A model generated the notes under the pieces. It was not told the origin of the DNA, made no database searches, and saw only the letters and a program-made list of their open reading frames with translations. 64,000 nt of DNA. Source: Synergistaceae bacterium. GTDB taxonomy: Bacteria > Synergistota > Synergistia > Synergistales > Aminobacteriaceae. The stretch's first letter is position 1, and each line of letters opens with the position of its first letter. Location of the stretch: contig JAHDKR010000004.1 in assembly GCA_018436785.1 (NCBI GenBank), forward strand, positions 1-64,000. Direction: 5' to 3'. The translations under genes were made by a program, and so were the position numbers. Positions 43,430 to 53,334 of the stretch are shown here, piece after piece.

Positions 43430-44265
43430 AGACATTTGTTATAGCTGGAAAATCTGATATAGCTGTTGAAGCTCTGCTATATCTCATTTTCTTTGACGGC
43501 GGGTATGCCAGAGACTTTGAACTTGCAGTTCTGCCGTCCTCGTCCGACTTGAAAGAGCACGGGTGGCAGAAGAGTCTTCAGAAAGCAGCGGGAGAACTGG
43601 GGATACCGGTTCACGCATCGTTCCATTCCTTGGAGGAGTGTTACGATAGAGACAACACGTACATTTTTTCACTTGAATACGACAGACTTATCAAATCAGG
43701 TTCTTTTCCGAAAAAAAACCTGTTTAATATCCACTTTTCGGCTCTTCCCATGTATAGAGGAGTCTACACTTCGATTTTCCCTATCCTCCAGGGCGAGCGC
43801 ACAAGCGGAGTTACCTTGCACTATATCGACGATGGCATCGATACAGGTCCGATTATCTCGCAGAGACTGTTCTCCATCGAGGGGATGACTGCATGGGATC
43901 TCTATAAAAAGTATAACAGCGAAGGCATCAGACTCTTTATAGAGAACTATAAATACGTGACGTCCGCCAAGGAAGTGTCTTCGTCCGATCAAAACGGCGG
44001 ATGGAGTTGTTTTTATAGAAAGGACTTGGATTTCGAACTTAGGAGACTAGATGCGATCTACCCATATATGAGCGCTTTGGAGATAGATCGCAACTTTCGC
44101 GGGTTCTTTTTTCCCGTCTATCAGATGCCCTTGTACAGGGGGAAGTCCGTCACTAGTCTGTCGATAATAGACGAGGAGAGGCTAGATTCGCCACGGGAAC
44201 TTTTTGGTTGCAATGACTATGTCCTGTTGGCATGTAAAAGGGGCGTCGTGCTTCTGTCGTTTTAA
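43426..44265 (+). CDS. Sugar N-formyltransferase (methionyl-tRNA formyltransferase fold)
   Basis: 279 residues from an ATG overlapping the preceding stop. The formyl_transf_N core has NIHFSALPMYRG (catalytic Asn/His) and VTLHYIDDGIDTGPIISQ (catalytic Asp). It lacks the long C-terminal domain of tRNA enzymes, and is the size of sugar formyltransferases such as QdtF/VioF-type enzymes that use N10-formyl-tetrahydrofolate. With the ketoisomerase and aminotransferase upstream, the predicted product is a 3-formamido-3,6-dideoxyhexose. Its bases are visibly more AT-rich than its neighbours', with more AGA and ATA codons, suggesting separate acquisition. Confidence 0.86.
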   Translation: MKTFVIAGKSDIAVEALLYLIFFDGGYARDFELAVLPSSSDLKEHGWQKSLQKAAGELGIPVHASFHSLEECYDRDNTYIFSLEYDRLIKSGSFPKKNLFNIHFSALPMYRGVYTSIFPILQGERTSGVTLHYIDDGIDTGPIISQRLFSIEGMTAWDLYKKYNSEGIRLFIENYKYVTSAKEVSSSDQNGGWSCFYRKDLDFELRRLDAIYPYMSALEIDRNFRGFFFPVYQMPLYRGKSVTSLSIIDEERLDSPRELFGCNDYVLLACKRGVVLLSF

Positions 44266-44295
44266 GTTCTGAACTTTCGGGCCCACCACCCATAT

Positions 44296-45303
44296 TCAAG
44301 CGTATGGGCCTAGCCCCCGCGCACGTCTGTACAAAGCCTTGACTCCAAGCCGCGCTCGCCTGATTCTCCCTCGCAGCGTGAAACTCTCCTCCGGACGGAG
44401 CGTCACCGCCGCGGGAGGTTCGTACGGAAGCGCCCGAAGGAGGGAGACGATCGCGGGAAACAGGTTGTACCCGTCGAGCACACGGTCGCGCGCCTCCCTT
44501 AAAAGCGGAATCGACCGTTCGTAGGTTCCCTGCTCGATAGTCGCCATGATCGTCCGGACGGCCTCCTCGGGACGTTCGATGTCGATGCGGGCGAAAGCCC
44601 CTTCCGGAAAGTACTTTTCGATGTTGGGACACCCCCAGTAGAACGGAAACGCCCCGCCGAGGTAGGCGTCCGCCAGCTTTTCCGTCCAGTAGTCGGCGCA
44701 CTCCGAGTTTTCGAGGACGATGTGGTACTTGTAGGGCGCGATCGCGTCGCGTTTGCACGCCGCTTCCTTGGCCCTTCCTTTGCCGAAGATGTCGAGCCCC
44801 GGAAGAGACGTCTGCTCCAGGGAGGAGACGAACTCGTGCCGCTTCCTGTGCCCGTCGCGCTTCCGCTTCGTCGAGCAGATGATGGAGAGAAGGCGGCTCT
44901 TCGCTGCGAAGGGATCGCTTCGGACGAGGGAATCGTAGCTTTCGGTGAACCGCTCGTTCCCCGATTGGTCGAACTCGCGCCCGTAGTGCCACGGAAGCGC
45001 CTGCTGTTCGGAAATAACTCCTCCATGCCGCATCGCGTGGCAGGTGAGCACCCTGGCGAACTGCGCCGCGAACGCCTCCGGGTAGCTCTTGATCATCGGC
45101 GGCTCGCCGGTGATCAGAATCGTTCGCGACGGCGGGCAAACCGTCGTCATCCTCCCGGGGAGTTTTTCGTAGACAACCCACGCGTCGGCGTGGGCGCAGT
45201 CCCGGTCGATCACGAACTGTACGTCCCCCCACTTTCCCGATGCACCCGGCGTCTGCAGGGCAAGCGGCCACGACGCCGAGGGGGTGGTGAGTTTGACGAT
45301 CAT
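44296..45303 (-). CDS. Family GT10 fucosyltransferase-like protein
   Basis: 335 residues from the ATG whose complement is 45301-45303, overlapping the next upstream gene by 4 bp. The GT10 signature is in the second half: KYHIVLENSECADYWTEKL then ADAYLGGAFPFYWGCPNIE and FPEGAFARIDI, equivalent to the alpha-1,3-fucosyltransferase motif ENSxxxDYxTEKLxxAxxxG. It would transfer L-fucose from GDP-fucose to a surface glycan. The GDP-fucose genes gmd and fcl lie 5 kb away. The C-terminus is basic (RRARLGVKALYRRARG), as in bacterial GT10 enzymes that bind the membrane peripherally. Confidence 0.86.
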   Translation of the reverse strand: MIVKLTTPSASWPLALQTPGASGKWGDVQFVIDRDCAHADAWVVYEKLPGRMTTVCPPSRTILITGEPPMIKSYPEAFAAQFARVLTCHAMRHGGVISEQQALPWHYGREFDQSGNERFTESYDSLVRSDPFAAKSRLLSIICSTKRKRDGHRKRHEFVSSLEQTSLPGLDIFGKGRAKEAACKRDAIAPYKYHIVLENSECADYWTEKLADAYLGGAFPFYWGCPNIEKYFPEGAFARIDIERPEEAVRTIMATIEQGTYERSIPLLREARDRVLDGYNLFPAIVSLLRALPYEPPAAVTLRPEESFTLRGRIRRARLGVKALYRRARGLGPYA

Positions 45304-45914
45304 CTGCCGTCGTTGCCGGTTCGGGGAACGATGCGGATGATGTCGTCCGCGACGGCGAAGGTGGAATCCGGAAAGAGCCGCCGGGCCATCTCCTCGACCT
45401 GCGGGATGTCCGGGTATCCCGAGTCCGCGCCGAAGCATCTGGCGTCGTCGATCAGAATCACGTGGTCTTTCACAGGATGCCGTCCGATGCGTTCGAGCTC
45501 CGTGCAGACGGGAGTCTCCTCATCTCCTCTCGCCGTGTCTCCGCGGGAGTAGTGCGCGTCGAGCCAGAAGAGGCAGCGTCTCTCCCTCTCAAGCGCAAGA
45601 ATGTCCTCAATTCTCTTGCCGCTGTCCCCCTGGAAGAGGCGCACCTTGGGTACGGAGGCGAAACGAGCGCAAGCCCGTTCATACAGAGCTTCTCCCAGCT
45701 CGACGGAGTAGAGACGGTCAAAGCAGGGGACCATGGCGGCGAGCGTTTTCCCCTCGTAGGTCCCCGTCTCAACGAACACGCGGATGCCGTGCGTTCGGGC
45801 GTGCTCCAGAAGTATTGCCTGTTTGAGGGCGTTCGGCAGGGGAATCGGCCTGCCCTTCATTTCCCATTGAATACGTGCCGCGAACTCGCGGATGCGCCGA
45901 TGCAATTCAAACAT
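45300..45914 (-). CDS. Class I methyltransferase-like protein
   Basis: 204 residues from the ATG at 45914, chosen because AAGGAGA lies 8 bp upstream on this strand; an in-frame ATG at 45941 has no such site. RVFVETGTYEGKTLAAMVPC is an SAM-type motif I, followed by LYSVELGEALYERA (motif II) and LFWLDAHYSRGDT. The last part, HVILIDDARCFG, fits the Methyltransf_24/cephalosporin-hydroxylase-like proteins of O-antigen clusters. Substrate unknown. It is co-oriented and overlaps the GT10 gene. Confidence 0.75.
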   Translation of the reverse strand: MFELHRRIREFAARIQWEMKGRPIPLPNALKQAILLEHARTHGIRVFVETGTYEGKTLAAMVPCFDRLYSVELGEALYERACARFASVPKVRLFQGDSGKRIEDILALERERRCLFWLDAHYSRGDTARGDEETPVCTELERIGRHPVKDHVILIDDARCFGADSGYPDIPQVEEMARRLFPDSTFAVADDIIRIVPRTGNDGR

Positions 45915-45927
45915 ACCGAAAGTCTCC

Positions 45928-46944
45928 TTATCTTTGCTCATGGATGTGCCCGTGAAATCTCGTGCCTGGTGTCTCTTCGTATTCTCCGGCCTTTCCGAAG
46001 AGACGCTCCTCCAAAAAGATCGGCGAAGCCGAGCGTATCGATGCGATGTCCTCGAAAAGCGAGGCGGTCAGCTTCTTCGCGCCGGAGAGCGACAGGTGCG
46101 AATTGTCCAGGAAGTCCGTATACTCCAGCCCGTAGGCGTCCCGCTTCCAGCTTCCTATGAGCCTGACGGGTCCAAGCGTTTCGTCGAGAGCACGGGCTGC
46201 GATGCGCGTCCGTTCGAAGAAATCGTCGCCGAGCAGACGTATGTCCCAAAAAGGCGTGAGCACGAACACCAGAGTCCCGCCGTTCTTTTCGCATGTTTCC
46301 TTTAACTGTACCATACTTTTCAGCTGGAAATCGGAGAGGGGAAAGTGCTCTAGGTTATTTTTATATCGGGCGCTCCTGTCCTCCATGACGATGTTCAGAA
46401 AGTCCAAGTGCGGCAGCCCCTCGAACCCCATCTCCGCCCCCGTCTTGCGCGGCGATCCTCTGACCGCGTTCGCGAAGAGGACAACGGGAAGGTGATAGAA
46501 GTTGCCGTGTTCGTCCGCGATGATCTCCCACTGCCTTCTGCTCAGCAGAATCTTTTCGTAGGGCTTGTCGATGTGCAAGGACTCGAAGAAAAAGTCGGCG
46601 TCGAGGACGTAGAAGATGAACTCCACGTTGCCGAATACGTCGATGTGTTGTGTGTAGGTGTGCAGCATCTCGAACGGCCCCGCCGCGACCTGCCCCGCGT
46701 TGACGACGTCCGTTATTTTCAGCCCGTTCTGCTCCGCGATGACGGAGGGGACGAGCTGGTGGAAACAGCGGCTGCTTCCCATCAGCAGCACGCGCGGGGG
46801 TTCCTTTACCCATGAAGCGTTGTCGTACAGGTATGATTTCAGGGCCAGGTCGTAGACGCCGGAAGCGCGAAAGAGCAGGAACTGTCCGGCGAAGACCAGG
46901 AGAGAGGAGCAGAGAATAAGACGGACCAGACGTTTGTATTTCAT
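45928..46944 (-). CDS. Membrane-anchored SGNH-like protein, partner of the MBOAT gene
   Basis: 338 residues. An N-terminal signal anchor (LVRLILCSSLLVFAGQFLLF) precedes a periplasmic domain with VLLMGSSRCFHQLVPS (GxSR block I serine region), VVNAGQVAAGPFEM and, near the end, TDFLDNSHLSLSGAKKLTAS, the DxxH block V. This matches AlgX/DltD/AlgJ-type SGNH proteins that complete O-acetylation with an MBOAT protein. The MBOAT gene lies 14 bp upstream on the same strand. Annotated by motif; direct hydrolase or transferase activity is inferred. Confidence 0.82.
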   Translation of the reverse strand: MKYKRLVRLILCSSLLVFAGQFLLFRASGVYDLALKSYLYDNASWVKEPPRVLLMGSSRCFHQLVPSVIAEQNGLKITDVVNAGQVAAGPFEMLHTYTQHIDVFGNVEFIFYVLDADFFFESLHIDKPYEKILLSRRQWEIIADEHGNFYHLPVVLFANAVRGSPRKTGAEMGFEGLPHLDFLNIVMEDRSARYKNNLEHFPLSDFQLKSMVQLKETCEKNGGTLVFVLTPFWDIRLLGDDFFERTRIAARALDETLGPVRLIGSWKRDAYGLEYTDFLDNSHLSLSGAKKLTASLFEDIASIRSASPIFLEERLFGKAGEYEETPGTRFHGHIHEQR

Positions 46945-46958
46945 GGGAACCCTCTCTT

Positions 46959-48377
46959 CTAGAATTGGAAATAGAGAAACTCGGAGACCCGGTTCAGGAA
47001 ACAGACGCTAATGAGCAGCACGCCTCCGACCGCGACGGCCCAGCGGGCGGTGAAGGTCCCCTCCCGGAAGCGTGTGAAGGTCCATTCCTGGCTGTTCGGC
47101 GCCGCAACAACCAGTAAAAAACAGGCCCCGAGGACGACGAGCCGGTCGGTCCCCGGCGATCCCGGGAGCACACACCCTCCGTTCAGGCCGAACATGCCGC
47201 TGAAGAGCTCCAACGCTCTTCCGAGCGTGTGCGCCCGGAAGAAGACCCATGCGACGACAACGGAAAAAAAGGTGACGAGCCATCCGAGAAAGCGTTGCAG
47301 ACGCGGAAACGCTCTCATCGGCGCCACTGCCGCGAGCGCGTGGTTCGCGCAGAGGTACAGACCGTGCAGCCCTCCCCAAATGACGAAGTTCCACGAAGCG
47401 CCGTGCCAGAGCCCCCCGAGCAGCATCGTCGTCATCAGGTTGCCGTAGCGCCGGAGCGTTCCCTTCCGGTTCCCCCCCAGCGGGATATACAGGTAGTCCC
47501 TCAGAAACGTGGAGAGCGAGATGTGCCATCTGCGCCAGAATTGGGCCATCGAGCAAGCTTTGTAGGGCGAGGCGAAGTTGACGGGGAGTTCGATATTGAA
47601 CAGCCGTCCGAGCCCGAGCGCCATATCCGAGTAGCCCGAGAAGTCGAAGTAGATCTGGAACGTGTAGCAGAGCACCCCGACCCAGGTCTCAAGGACCGGG
47701 GGAACGCCGGTCGTGTCGAAGACGGCCGCCGCCCACGGCGCAAGCGTGTCCGCGACGACCAGCTTCTTGAAGAGCCCGAGCGAGAGTAGCGTGAGTCCTA
47801 TCGCGATGTTCCGGTAGCTCAGCGCAAACGTGCGGAGCCGGGAGAACTGCGGAATGATCTGATCGTAGCGGACGATCGGCCCGGCGATGAGCTGCGGGAA
47901 GAAGGAGACGAAAAGGGCGTAGTGCGTGAAGGAGTGTCCTCCAACCAGCCCCTTCGAGCAGTCGACAAGGTAGGCCATCTGCTGAAAGGTGAAAAAGGAG
48001 ATGCCCAGGGGGAGAAAAATTTCGCGGGGCAGCCACTCGGCGCCCCAAAGGAGCGCCAGGTTGGCCATGAAGAAGTTCGCGTACTTGAAATAGGCGATCA
48101 GCGCCAGGTTGACGCTCAAACCGCTGAAGAGCCATCCCTTTACATTCCCGCCTTGTAATACGGCCCGTTCAATGCCGCGTCCCCAGGCGTAATTGAAGAG
48201 GATCGAAAAGAGAATGAGGAGGATGAACGGAGGGTTCCAGTACGAATAAAAAAGCAGCGACGCAACAAGAAGCACGGCCAGGGCGGCGTTCGTCGCTCTC
48301 CTGGAGCATGCGAGGCGGAAACTAAACCAGGTCGCGGGCAGGAAGAGAAACAGGAAAACATAGGAATTAAAGAGCAT
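46959..48377 (-). CDS. MBOAT family membrane O-acyltransferase (AlgI/DltB-like)
   Basis: 472 residues from the ATG at 48377 (GGAGAA 7 bp upstream on this strand). About ten or more membrane spans. The MBOAT hallmark includes the catalytic His in LLGGLWHGASWNFVIWGGLH, with FWRRWHISLSTFLRDYLYIP and LGISFFTFQQMAYLVDC upstream. It carries an acyl group, usually acetyl, across the inner membrane for a periplasmic SGNH partner encoded next. Likely modifies the O-antigen or another exopolysaccharide made by this cluster. Confidence 0.93.
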   Translation of the reverse strand: MLFNSYVFLFLFLPATWFSFRLACSRRATNAALAVLLVASLLFYSYWNPPFILLILFSILFNYAWGRGIERAVLQGGNVKGWLFSGLSVNLALIAYFKYANFFMANLALLWGAEWLPREIFLPLGISFFTFQQMAYLVDCSKGLVGGHSFTHYALFVSFFPQLIAGPIVRYDQIIPQFSRLRTFALSYRNIAIGLTLLSLGLFKKLVVADTLAPWAAAVFDTTGVPPVLETWVGVLCYTFQIYFDFSGYSDMALGLGRLFNIELPVNFASPYKACSMAQFWRRWHISLSTFLRDYLYIPLGGNRKGTLRRYGNLMTTMLLGGLWHGASWNFVIWGGLHGLYLCANHALAAVAPMRAFPRLQRFLGWLVTFFSVVVAWVFFRAHTLGRALELFSGMFGLNGGCVLPGSPGTDRLVVLGACFLLVVAAPNSQEWTFTRFREGTFTARWAVAVGGVLLISVCFLNRVSEFLYFQF

Positions 48378-48513
48378 GCTTCTTCTCCATATCGACATGC
48401 GGCCCGTTCTTCCGATTCTGTTCTGGAGAGCCGCATCGGATGTTGCGTATTATATCCGATACTTTCCGATTTGTAATTCGGCGCTCCGGTCTTTTGGACA
48501 AGGAGAGGGAAAT
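48378..48513. promoter_or_regulatory. Divergent intergenic region between MBOAT and glycosyltransferase genes
   Basis: 136 bp between two genes transcribed away from each other, so it must carry at least the start signals of both. It is AT-rich around 48441-48480 (TTGCGT, TATTATAT, TTGTAATT), but no pair of boxes has good spacing. AAGGAGAGG at 48500-48508 is the ribosome-binding site of the plus-strand gene. Confidence 0.5.
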
Positions 48514-49650
48514 ATGATAGGCTTCCATCGGAAAAAACAGGAGCGCTACCGGCGCTTCCATGAGCGTGGAAAGGCGGCGGTCCTCTTGAAGATTCTCCAG
48601 ATTCTTCCCGAACTGCATGAAGGCGGCGTCGAGCGGCACGTGCTGTGGCTCTCCAACGGCCTTGCAGCCGGGGGGCATGAGGTTGTCGTTGTCTCGGCCG
48701 GTGGAAAGATGGAGAGGGAGCTGCGGGGCGTAGAGCATGTCCGCCTTCCGGTGCACAGGAAAAACCCGGTAACGGCGGCGTGGGCGGCTCTTCGGATAGC
48801 GCGGATCGCAAAGGCGCGCGGAGTACAGCTTCTGCATGCCCACTCCCGCGTCCCGGCGTGGATCGCGTGGTGGGCGTCCTGTCTTTCCGGAATACCGTGG
48901 GTTGCTACGTGCCATGCCTTTTACAGCAGGAACGCGGGAATCCTTCCGTACCGGAGAGCGCGTCTGCTGCTCTGCGTCAGCGAGGCGGTGCGTTCGTATT
49001 TTGCCGAGATCTTCCCCGAGGCCAAATTCCGGGTGGTGTATAACGGCCTGCCGCCGACGGAGCGAGTATGGCGTCCGAATGAAGGAGAAGCCCCTCGCCT
49101 TCTTTTCGTGGGAAGGCTCGTGCCGAAAAAAGGCGTCGATACTCTTCTCCACGCGCTCTCCTGTCTGCGAGACATTCCGTGGAGCCTCGACATCGTCGGC
49201 GACGGCCCTTCGATGGAGCCGTTACGTCAGATGGCCGCGCAGCTCGGGATAGCGGACAGAGTCTTCTTCCGCGGTTTTCAAGAGGAGCCGGAGCGCTGGA
49301 TGGCCGAATGCTCCTGTTTTCTCTTCCCTTCGCATCAGGAGGGGATGGGTCTGGTGCTCATGAGGGCGGTTCAAATGGGAATTCCCGTGCTGGCCTCGGA
49401 TATTCCGGCGGTGCGGGAGCTCGCGTCGTCACCGGAAGGGTTGTTGCAGGCCGGGAACGCGGAAGGTTGGCGTATTGCTCTTGAGGACTTTCTGCGAACA
49501 GGTACGGTAGGAGCACGTTTTATTGCGGAAAAGATTCCGTCGATCGACGCGATGGTGCGATCGATCGAGGATGTGTACGCGGGCATAGTTCGAAACGGCA
49601 TGGAGAAAGCGACGGAAGCGCACAGAGCGCGTTTCCGTCGGAAAAAATAA
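48514..49650 (+). CDS. GT4-family glycosyltransferase
   Basis: 378 residues from the ATG at 48514. Acceptor domain: [20 protein letters not shown] and [17 protein letters not shown]. Donor domain: [53 protein letters not shown] and the E-x7-E region [20 protein letters not shown]. Retaining GT-B enzyme, cytoplasmic face. The first 25 residues are strongly basic and may bind the membrane. Donor unknown; it directly precedes gmd and fcl. Confidence 0.9.
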   Translation: MIGFHRKKQERYRRFHERGKAAVLLKILQILPELHEGGVERHVLWLSNGLAAGGHEVVVVSAGGKMERELRGVEHVRLPVHRKNPVTAAWAALRIARIAKARGVQLLHAHSRVPAWIAWWASCLSGIPWVATCHAFYSRNAGILPYRRARLLLCVSEAVRSYFAEIFPEAKFRVVYNGLPPTERVWRPNEGEAPRLLFVGRLVPKKGVDTLLHALSCLRDIPWSLDIVGDGPSMEPLRQMAAQLGIADRVFFRGFQEEPERWMAECSCFLFPSHQEGMGLVLMRAVQMGIPVLASDIPAVRELASSPEGLLQAGNAEGWRIALEDFLRTGTVGARFIAEKIPSIDAMVRSIEDVYAGIVRNGMEKATEAHRARFRRKK

Positions 49651-49663
49651 ACGAGGTGCGTCC

Positions 49664-50761
49664 ATGAAGAAAAAAGCATTGTTGACCGGCATCACAGGAC
49701 AGGACGGAGCCTACCTGGCCGAGTTTCTGCTGAACAAGGGGTACGAGGTGCACGGAATGAAGCGCCGGTCGTCCCTCTTTAACACGGGGAGGATCGACCA
49801 CCTGTACGAGGATCCGCACCAGACGGAACGGCGCCTTATCCTTCACTACGGGGATCTCACCGACTCGTCGAACATTATACGGATAATCCAGGAGGTGCAG
49901 CCCGACGAGATCTACAACCTCGCGGCGCAGAGCCATGTGAAGGTCTCGTTCGAGACGCCGGAGTACACTGCCAACGGCGATGGACTCGGGGTGCTGCGTA
50001 TTCTTGAAGCCATACGGATTCTCGGTTTGGAGAAGCGTACGCGCTTCTACCAGGCCTCCACCAGCGAACTCTACGGCAAGGTGCAGGAGATTCCGCAGAG
50101 CGAGAAGACGCCGTTCTATCCGCGCAGCCCCTACGCCGCGGCGAAGCTGTACGGATACTGGATCACCGTGAACTACCGCGAGGCATACGGGATGTTCGCC
50201 TGTAACGGTATTTTGTTTAACCACGAATCGCCCCTGCGCGGGGAGACGTTCGTCACCCGCAAGATCACACGGGCAGCGGCGCGCATTGCCCTCGGCTTGC
50301 AGGAGAAGCTGCACCTGGGCAACCTTGACGCGAAGCGCGACTGGGGCCACGCGCGCGACTATGTCGAGGCGATGTGGCTGATGCTTCAGCAGGACGAGCC
50401 GGACGACTACGTTGTGGCGACCGGCGAGACGCACACGGTCCGCGAATTCGCCGAAAGAGCCTTCGCGGAGGCGGGCATTCCGCTCGCATGGAAGGGAAGC
50501 GGCGTCGACGAACAAGGGGTGCACGCCGAAAGCGGAGCCGTGCTTGTCGAGGTCGACCCGAGGTACTTCCGCCCGACCGAGGTCGAGCTGCTGCTCGGCG
50601 ATCCGTCCAAGGCGCGGGAGCGACTGGGGTGGAAGCCCCGCGTCACATTTCGGGAGCTTGTCGCCGAGATGGTGCGCGCCGATCTTGATCTCTTCCGGAG
50701 AGACCTTATTTGCCGCGACGCAGGGTACAGCGTCTGCGCGGCGGCGGAAGACCGCTGTTGA
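49664..50761 (+). CDS. gmd: GDP-mannose 4,6-dehydratase
   Basis: 365 residues, 13 bp after the preceding gene. SDR-extended motifs: [60 protein letters not shown], the catalytic Thr/Ser with [13 protein letters not shown], and [19 protein letters not shown]. Specific for Gmd rather than general epimerases. It converts GDP-D-mannose to GDP-4-keto-6-deoxymannose, first of two steps to GDP-L-fucose. The second enzyme follows immediately. Confidence 0.97.
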   Translation: MKKKALLTGITGQDGAYLAEFLLNKGYEVHGMKRRSSLFNTGRIDHLYEDPHQTERRLILHYGDLTDSSNIIRIIQEVQPDEIYNLAAQSHVKVSFETPEYTANGDGLGVLRILEAIRILGLEKRTRFYQASTSELYGKVQEIPQSEKTPFYPRSPYAAAKLYGYWITVNYREAYGMFACNGILFNHESPLRGETFVTRKITRAAARIALGLQEKLHLGNLDAKRDWGHARDYVEAMWLMLQQDEPDDYVVATGETHTVREFAERAFAEAGIPLAWKGSGVDEQGVHAESGAVLVEVDPRYFRPTEVELLLGDPSKARERLGWKPRVTFRELVAEMVRADLDLFRRDLICRDAGYSVCAAAEDRC

Positions 50762-50776
50762 ACGGAGGCGAACGCG

Positions 50777-51751
50777 ATGTCGACTCTTCACCATGAGGAT
50801 ATGATCTTTGTTGCTGGGCACAGGGGCCTCGTCGGCTCGGCGATTGTCAGGAAGCTGCGTGAAAAGGGGTATGGCAACCTCCTGCTTAAAACCCGCAGCG
50901 AACTCGACCTGACCGACCAGGCGGCGGTGCGCGCCTTCTTCATGTCGGAACGCCCCGATCACGTGGTGCTGGCGGCCGCGAAGGTCGGGGGGATACTGGC
51001 CAATTCGACGTATCCTGCGGATTTCATCTACCAGAACCTCGCGATCGAGATCAACATCATCCACGAGGCGTGGCTCGCGGGCGTGAAGAAGCTTCTCTTC
51101 CTCGGCAGCTCGTGTATCTATCCGAAGCTGGCGCCGCAGCCTTTAAAAGAGGAATACCTTCTGACCTCGTCGCTTGAGCCGACGAACGAAGCGTACGCCA
51201 TCGCGAAGATCGCCGGACTCAAGATGTGCGAGTTTTATAACCGGCAGTACGGCGCCCGTTTTATCTCCGTTATGCCCACCAACCTCTACGGCCCGGGGGA
51301 TAACTTCGATTTGAATACGTCGCACGTGCTGCCCGCGATGATCAGGAAATTTCACGAGGCGAAGCTAAGGGGAGACGATGCGGTGACGCTGTGGGGGACG
51401 GGAACGCCCCGCAGGGAGTTCCTTCACGTGGACGATCTGGCGGACGCCTGCGTCTTTTTGCTCGAGCGCTACGATGGTCCAGGTTTCCTCAATATCGGCT
51501 GCGGCGAGGACGTGACGATACGCGAACTTGCGGAGCTGGTTCGGCGGATCGTCGGTTTCGGCGGAGATATCCTCTGGGACTCCGCGAAGCCGGACGGGAC
51601 GCCGCGGAAGCTGCTCGACGTGTCGAAACTGAAGGCGCTCGGCTGGAAACCGGCCATTTCTCTCGAAGAAGGCATTGAAGATACGTGGCGGTGGTACCTC
51701 CGGAACGAAGCCGAACCCGCTCTTCGTCCCGGCGTTATCGGCACGACTTGA
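50777..51751 (+). CDS. fcl: GDP-L-fucose synthase
   Basis: 324 residues with GGAGG 8 bp upstream. Motifs: [57 protein letters not shown], catalytic YAIAKIAG with Tyr and Lys, and [20 protein letters not shown]. An NADPH-dependent 3,5-epimerase/4-reductase finishing GDP-L-fucose, presumably for the GT10 transferase encoded at 44.3-45.3 kb. Its 3' end overlaps the convergent hldE by 17 bp. Confidence 0.97.
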   Translation: MSTLHHEDMIFVAGHRGLVGSAIVRKLREKGYGNLLLKTRSELDLTDQAAVRAFFMSERPDHVVLAAAKVGGILANSTYPADFIYQNLAIEINIIHEAWLAGVKKLLFLGSSCIYPKLAPQPLKEEYLLTSSLEPTNEAYAIAKIAGLKMCEFYNRQYGARFISVMPTNLYGPGDNFDLNTSHVLPAMIRKFHEAKLRGDDAVTLWGTGTPRREFLHVDDLADACVFLLERYDGPGFLNIGCGEDVTIRELAELVRRIVGFGGDILWDSAKPDGTPRKLLDVSKLKALGWKPAISLEEGIEDTWRWYLRNEAEPALRPGVIGTT

Positions 51752-53165
51752 TGATATTCGTCGTGCTTCGCCCTTCAAGAAGCGGAGCCAGCACCACGCG
51801 GCCTCCCGCTTCTTCCACGACATCTCTTCCCACGACCTGCGGCAGTGTATAGTCCGCACCTTTGACCAGGACGGACGGCCGGAGCGCCTGGATAAGACGA
51901 AGGGGCGTGTCCTCCTCGAAGAGGACGACAAGATCGACGCACTCCAGAGCGGAAAGAACGGAGAGGCGATCTTCCTGGGAGGCCACGGGACGGGAAGGCC
52001 CTTTGAGCCGCTGCACGGACGCGTCCGAATTGACGCCGACGACAAGGCGATCGCCTTCGCGCGCGGCATGCCGGAGCAGATGGACATGTCCCGAGTGCAA
52101 CAGGTCGAAGCAGCCGTTCGTAAACACCACGGTTTTCCCCTCTCGCTTCCAATCCTCGACTCTGGCGGTCGCTTCTTCGAAGGTGACGACCTTACCGCTT
52201 CTTTCCACTTGATTGAGCGAAAGCAAATCCTCCAGGGAAACGGGGGACGTCCCGGCGCGCGTGACCACGACGCCGGCGGCCTTGTTCGCCCAATCGGCGG
52301 CCTTCTTCCAGTTCGCCCCCGCGATCAGCAATGCAGCAAGAACCGCGATGACCGTATCGCCCGCTCCGGAAACGTCGAACACCTCGCGTACGCAAAACGC
52401 GGGAAGGAAGAACTCTTCTCCATCCTCGAGGAACAGTGCCATTCCTTTGGCTCCTCGCGTCACCAGCAGATTTCGGAGCCCGTAGCGTTTCCGTGCCGAA
52501 TGCGCATGAAGCGAGAGCGTCTCTTCGTCGATCTCCGCTCCCTCGGAGACCAAGGCCAGTTCCGCCTCGTTCGGCGTGGCGCAGGCGGCGCCCCGATAGC
52601 GGTTCCAGTTGTTCCCCCTGGGGTCGACGAAGACGGGCGTTCCCTTTGTCGCCGCCGTCCCGATGATTCTTGAGCAGAGAGAACCTTTCAAAACGCCGTT
52701 CCCGTAATCGGAGAGGATAATGGCGTCGAGACCGTCCATTTCTTCCAGCAGGGATGAAAAGAGCAGGTCTTCGTCGTGTTTCGAGAGCGCCGAGGACTCT
52801 TCGATATCATAGCGTGCGATCTGCTGATTTCCGGCAACGATGCGGGTTTTGATCGTCGTGGGGCGGCCGTCGATCTGCAGCAGCTTGTTCTCTATCTTTT
52901 TTTCATAGAGGATCGCGCCCAGCAGGACACTGTTCCCGTCGTTGCCGACAGCGCCGTACACGGAGACCGAACACCCGATCCCCGACAGGTTCGCCGCGAC
53001 GTTCGCCGCTCCGCCCGCGACATGACCTATTCTTTGAGCGAGAAGCACCGGAATGGCGGCCTCGGAGGATATACGCCGCGCGATTCCGCTGACGTACTTA
53101 TCGAGAACAACGTCTCCCACGACGGCGATACGAATGTCCTTGAACTTTTCACTATGGAGTATCAT
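51735..53165 (-). CDS. hldE: Bifunctional heptose-7-phosphate kinase/heptose-1-phosphate adenylyltransferase
   Basis: 476 residues from the ATG at 53165, with AAGGAGCGAG upstream on this strand. The N-terminal ribokinase-like domain (about 1-315) has [29 protein letters not shown] and [19 protein letters not shown]. The C-terminal nucleotidyltransferase (about 335-476) has [20 protein letters not shown] and [12 protein letters not shown]. Both halves match HldE, which supplies ADP-heptose for the LPS inner core. gmhA, gmhB and hldD are not in the window. The heptosyltransferase gene is divergent from it, 174 bp away. Confidence 0.96.
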   Translation of the reverse strand: MILHSEKFKDIRIAVVGDVVLDKYVSGIARRISSEAAIPVLLAQRIGHVAGGAANVAANLSGIGCSVSVYGAVGNDGNSVLLGAILYEKKIENKLLQIDGRPTTIKTRIVAGNQQIARYDIEESSALSKHDEDLLFSSLLEEMDGLDAIILSDYGNGVLKGSLCSRIIGTAATKGTPVFVDPRGNNWNRYRGAACATPNEAELALVSEGAEIDEETLSLHAHSARKRYGLRNLLVTRGAKGMALFLEDGEEFFLPAFCVREVFDVSGAGDTVIAVLAALLIAGANWKKAADWANKAAGVVVTRAGTSPVSLEDLLSLNQVERSGKVVTFEEATARVEDWKREGKTVVFTNGCFDLLHSGHVHLLRHAAREGDRLVVGVNSDASVQRLKGPSRPVASQEDRLSVLSALECVDLVVLFEEDTPLRLIQALRPSVLVKGADYTLPQVVGRDVVEEAGGRVVLAPLLEGRSTTNIIKSCR

Positions 53166-53334
53166 TGCGACTCGCTCCTTGAAGTATCGAAAGATGGGCA
53201 AATTCACGTTCGGTTTTTCAGGCTCCATTTTACAATATCTTTGATAGAATACGAAGCGGTGTGCATTTTTCCCGCCGGTTCTTTCTACGTGGCGTTATCG
53301 AAGGAGTGACTGTTCCGTGGCGGTTCTTCATTTG

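Noticed and set aside
44722-45552. Plus-strand frame antisense to the GT10 and methyltransferase genes
   Set aside because: Both minus-strand proteins have clear family motifs and ribosome-binding sites; the plus frame has neither.
51675-52673. Long plus-strand frame opposite hldE
   Set aside because: hldE motifs on the minus strand are complete; the plus-strand product has no recognisable domain and low-complexity charged composition.
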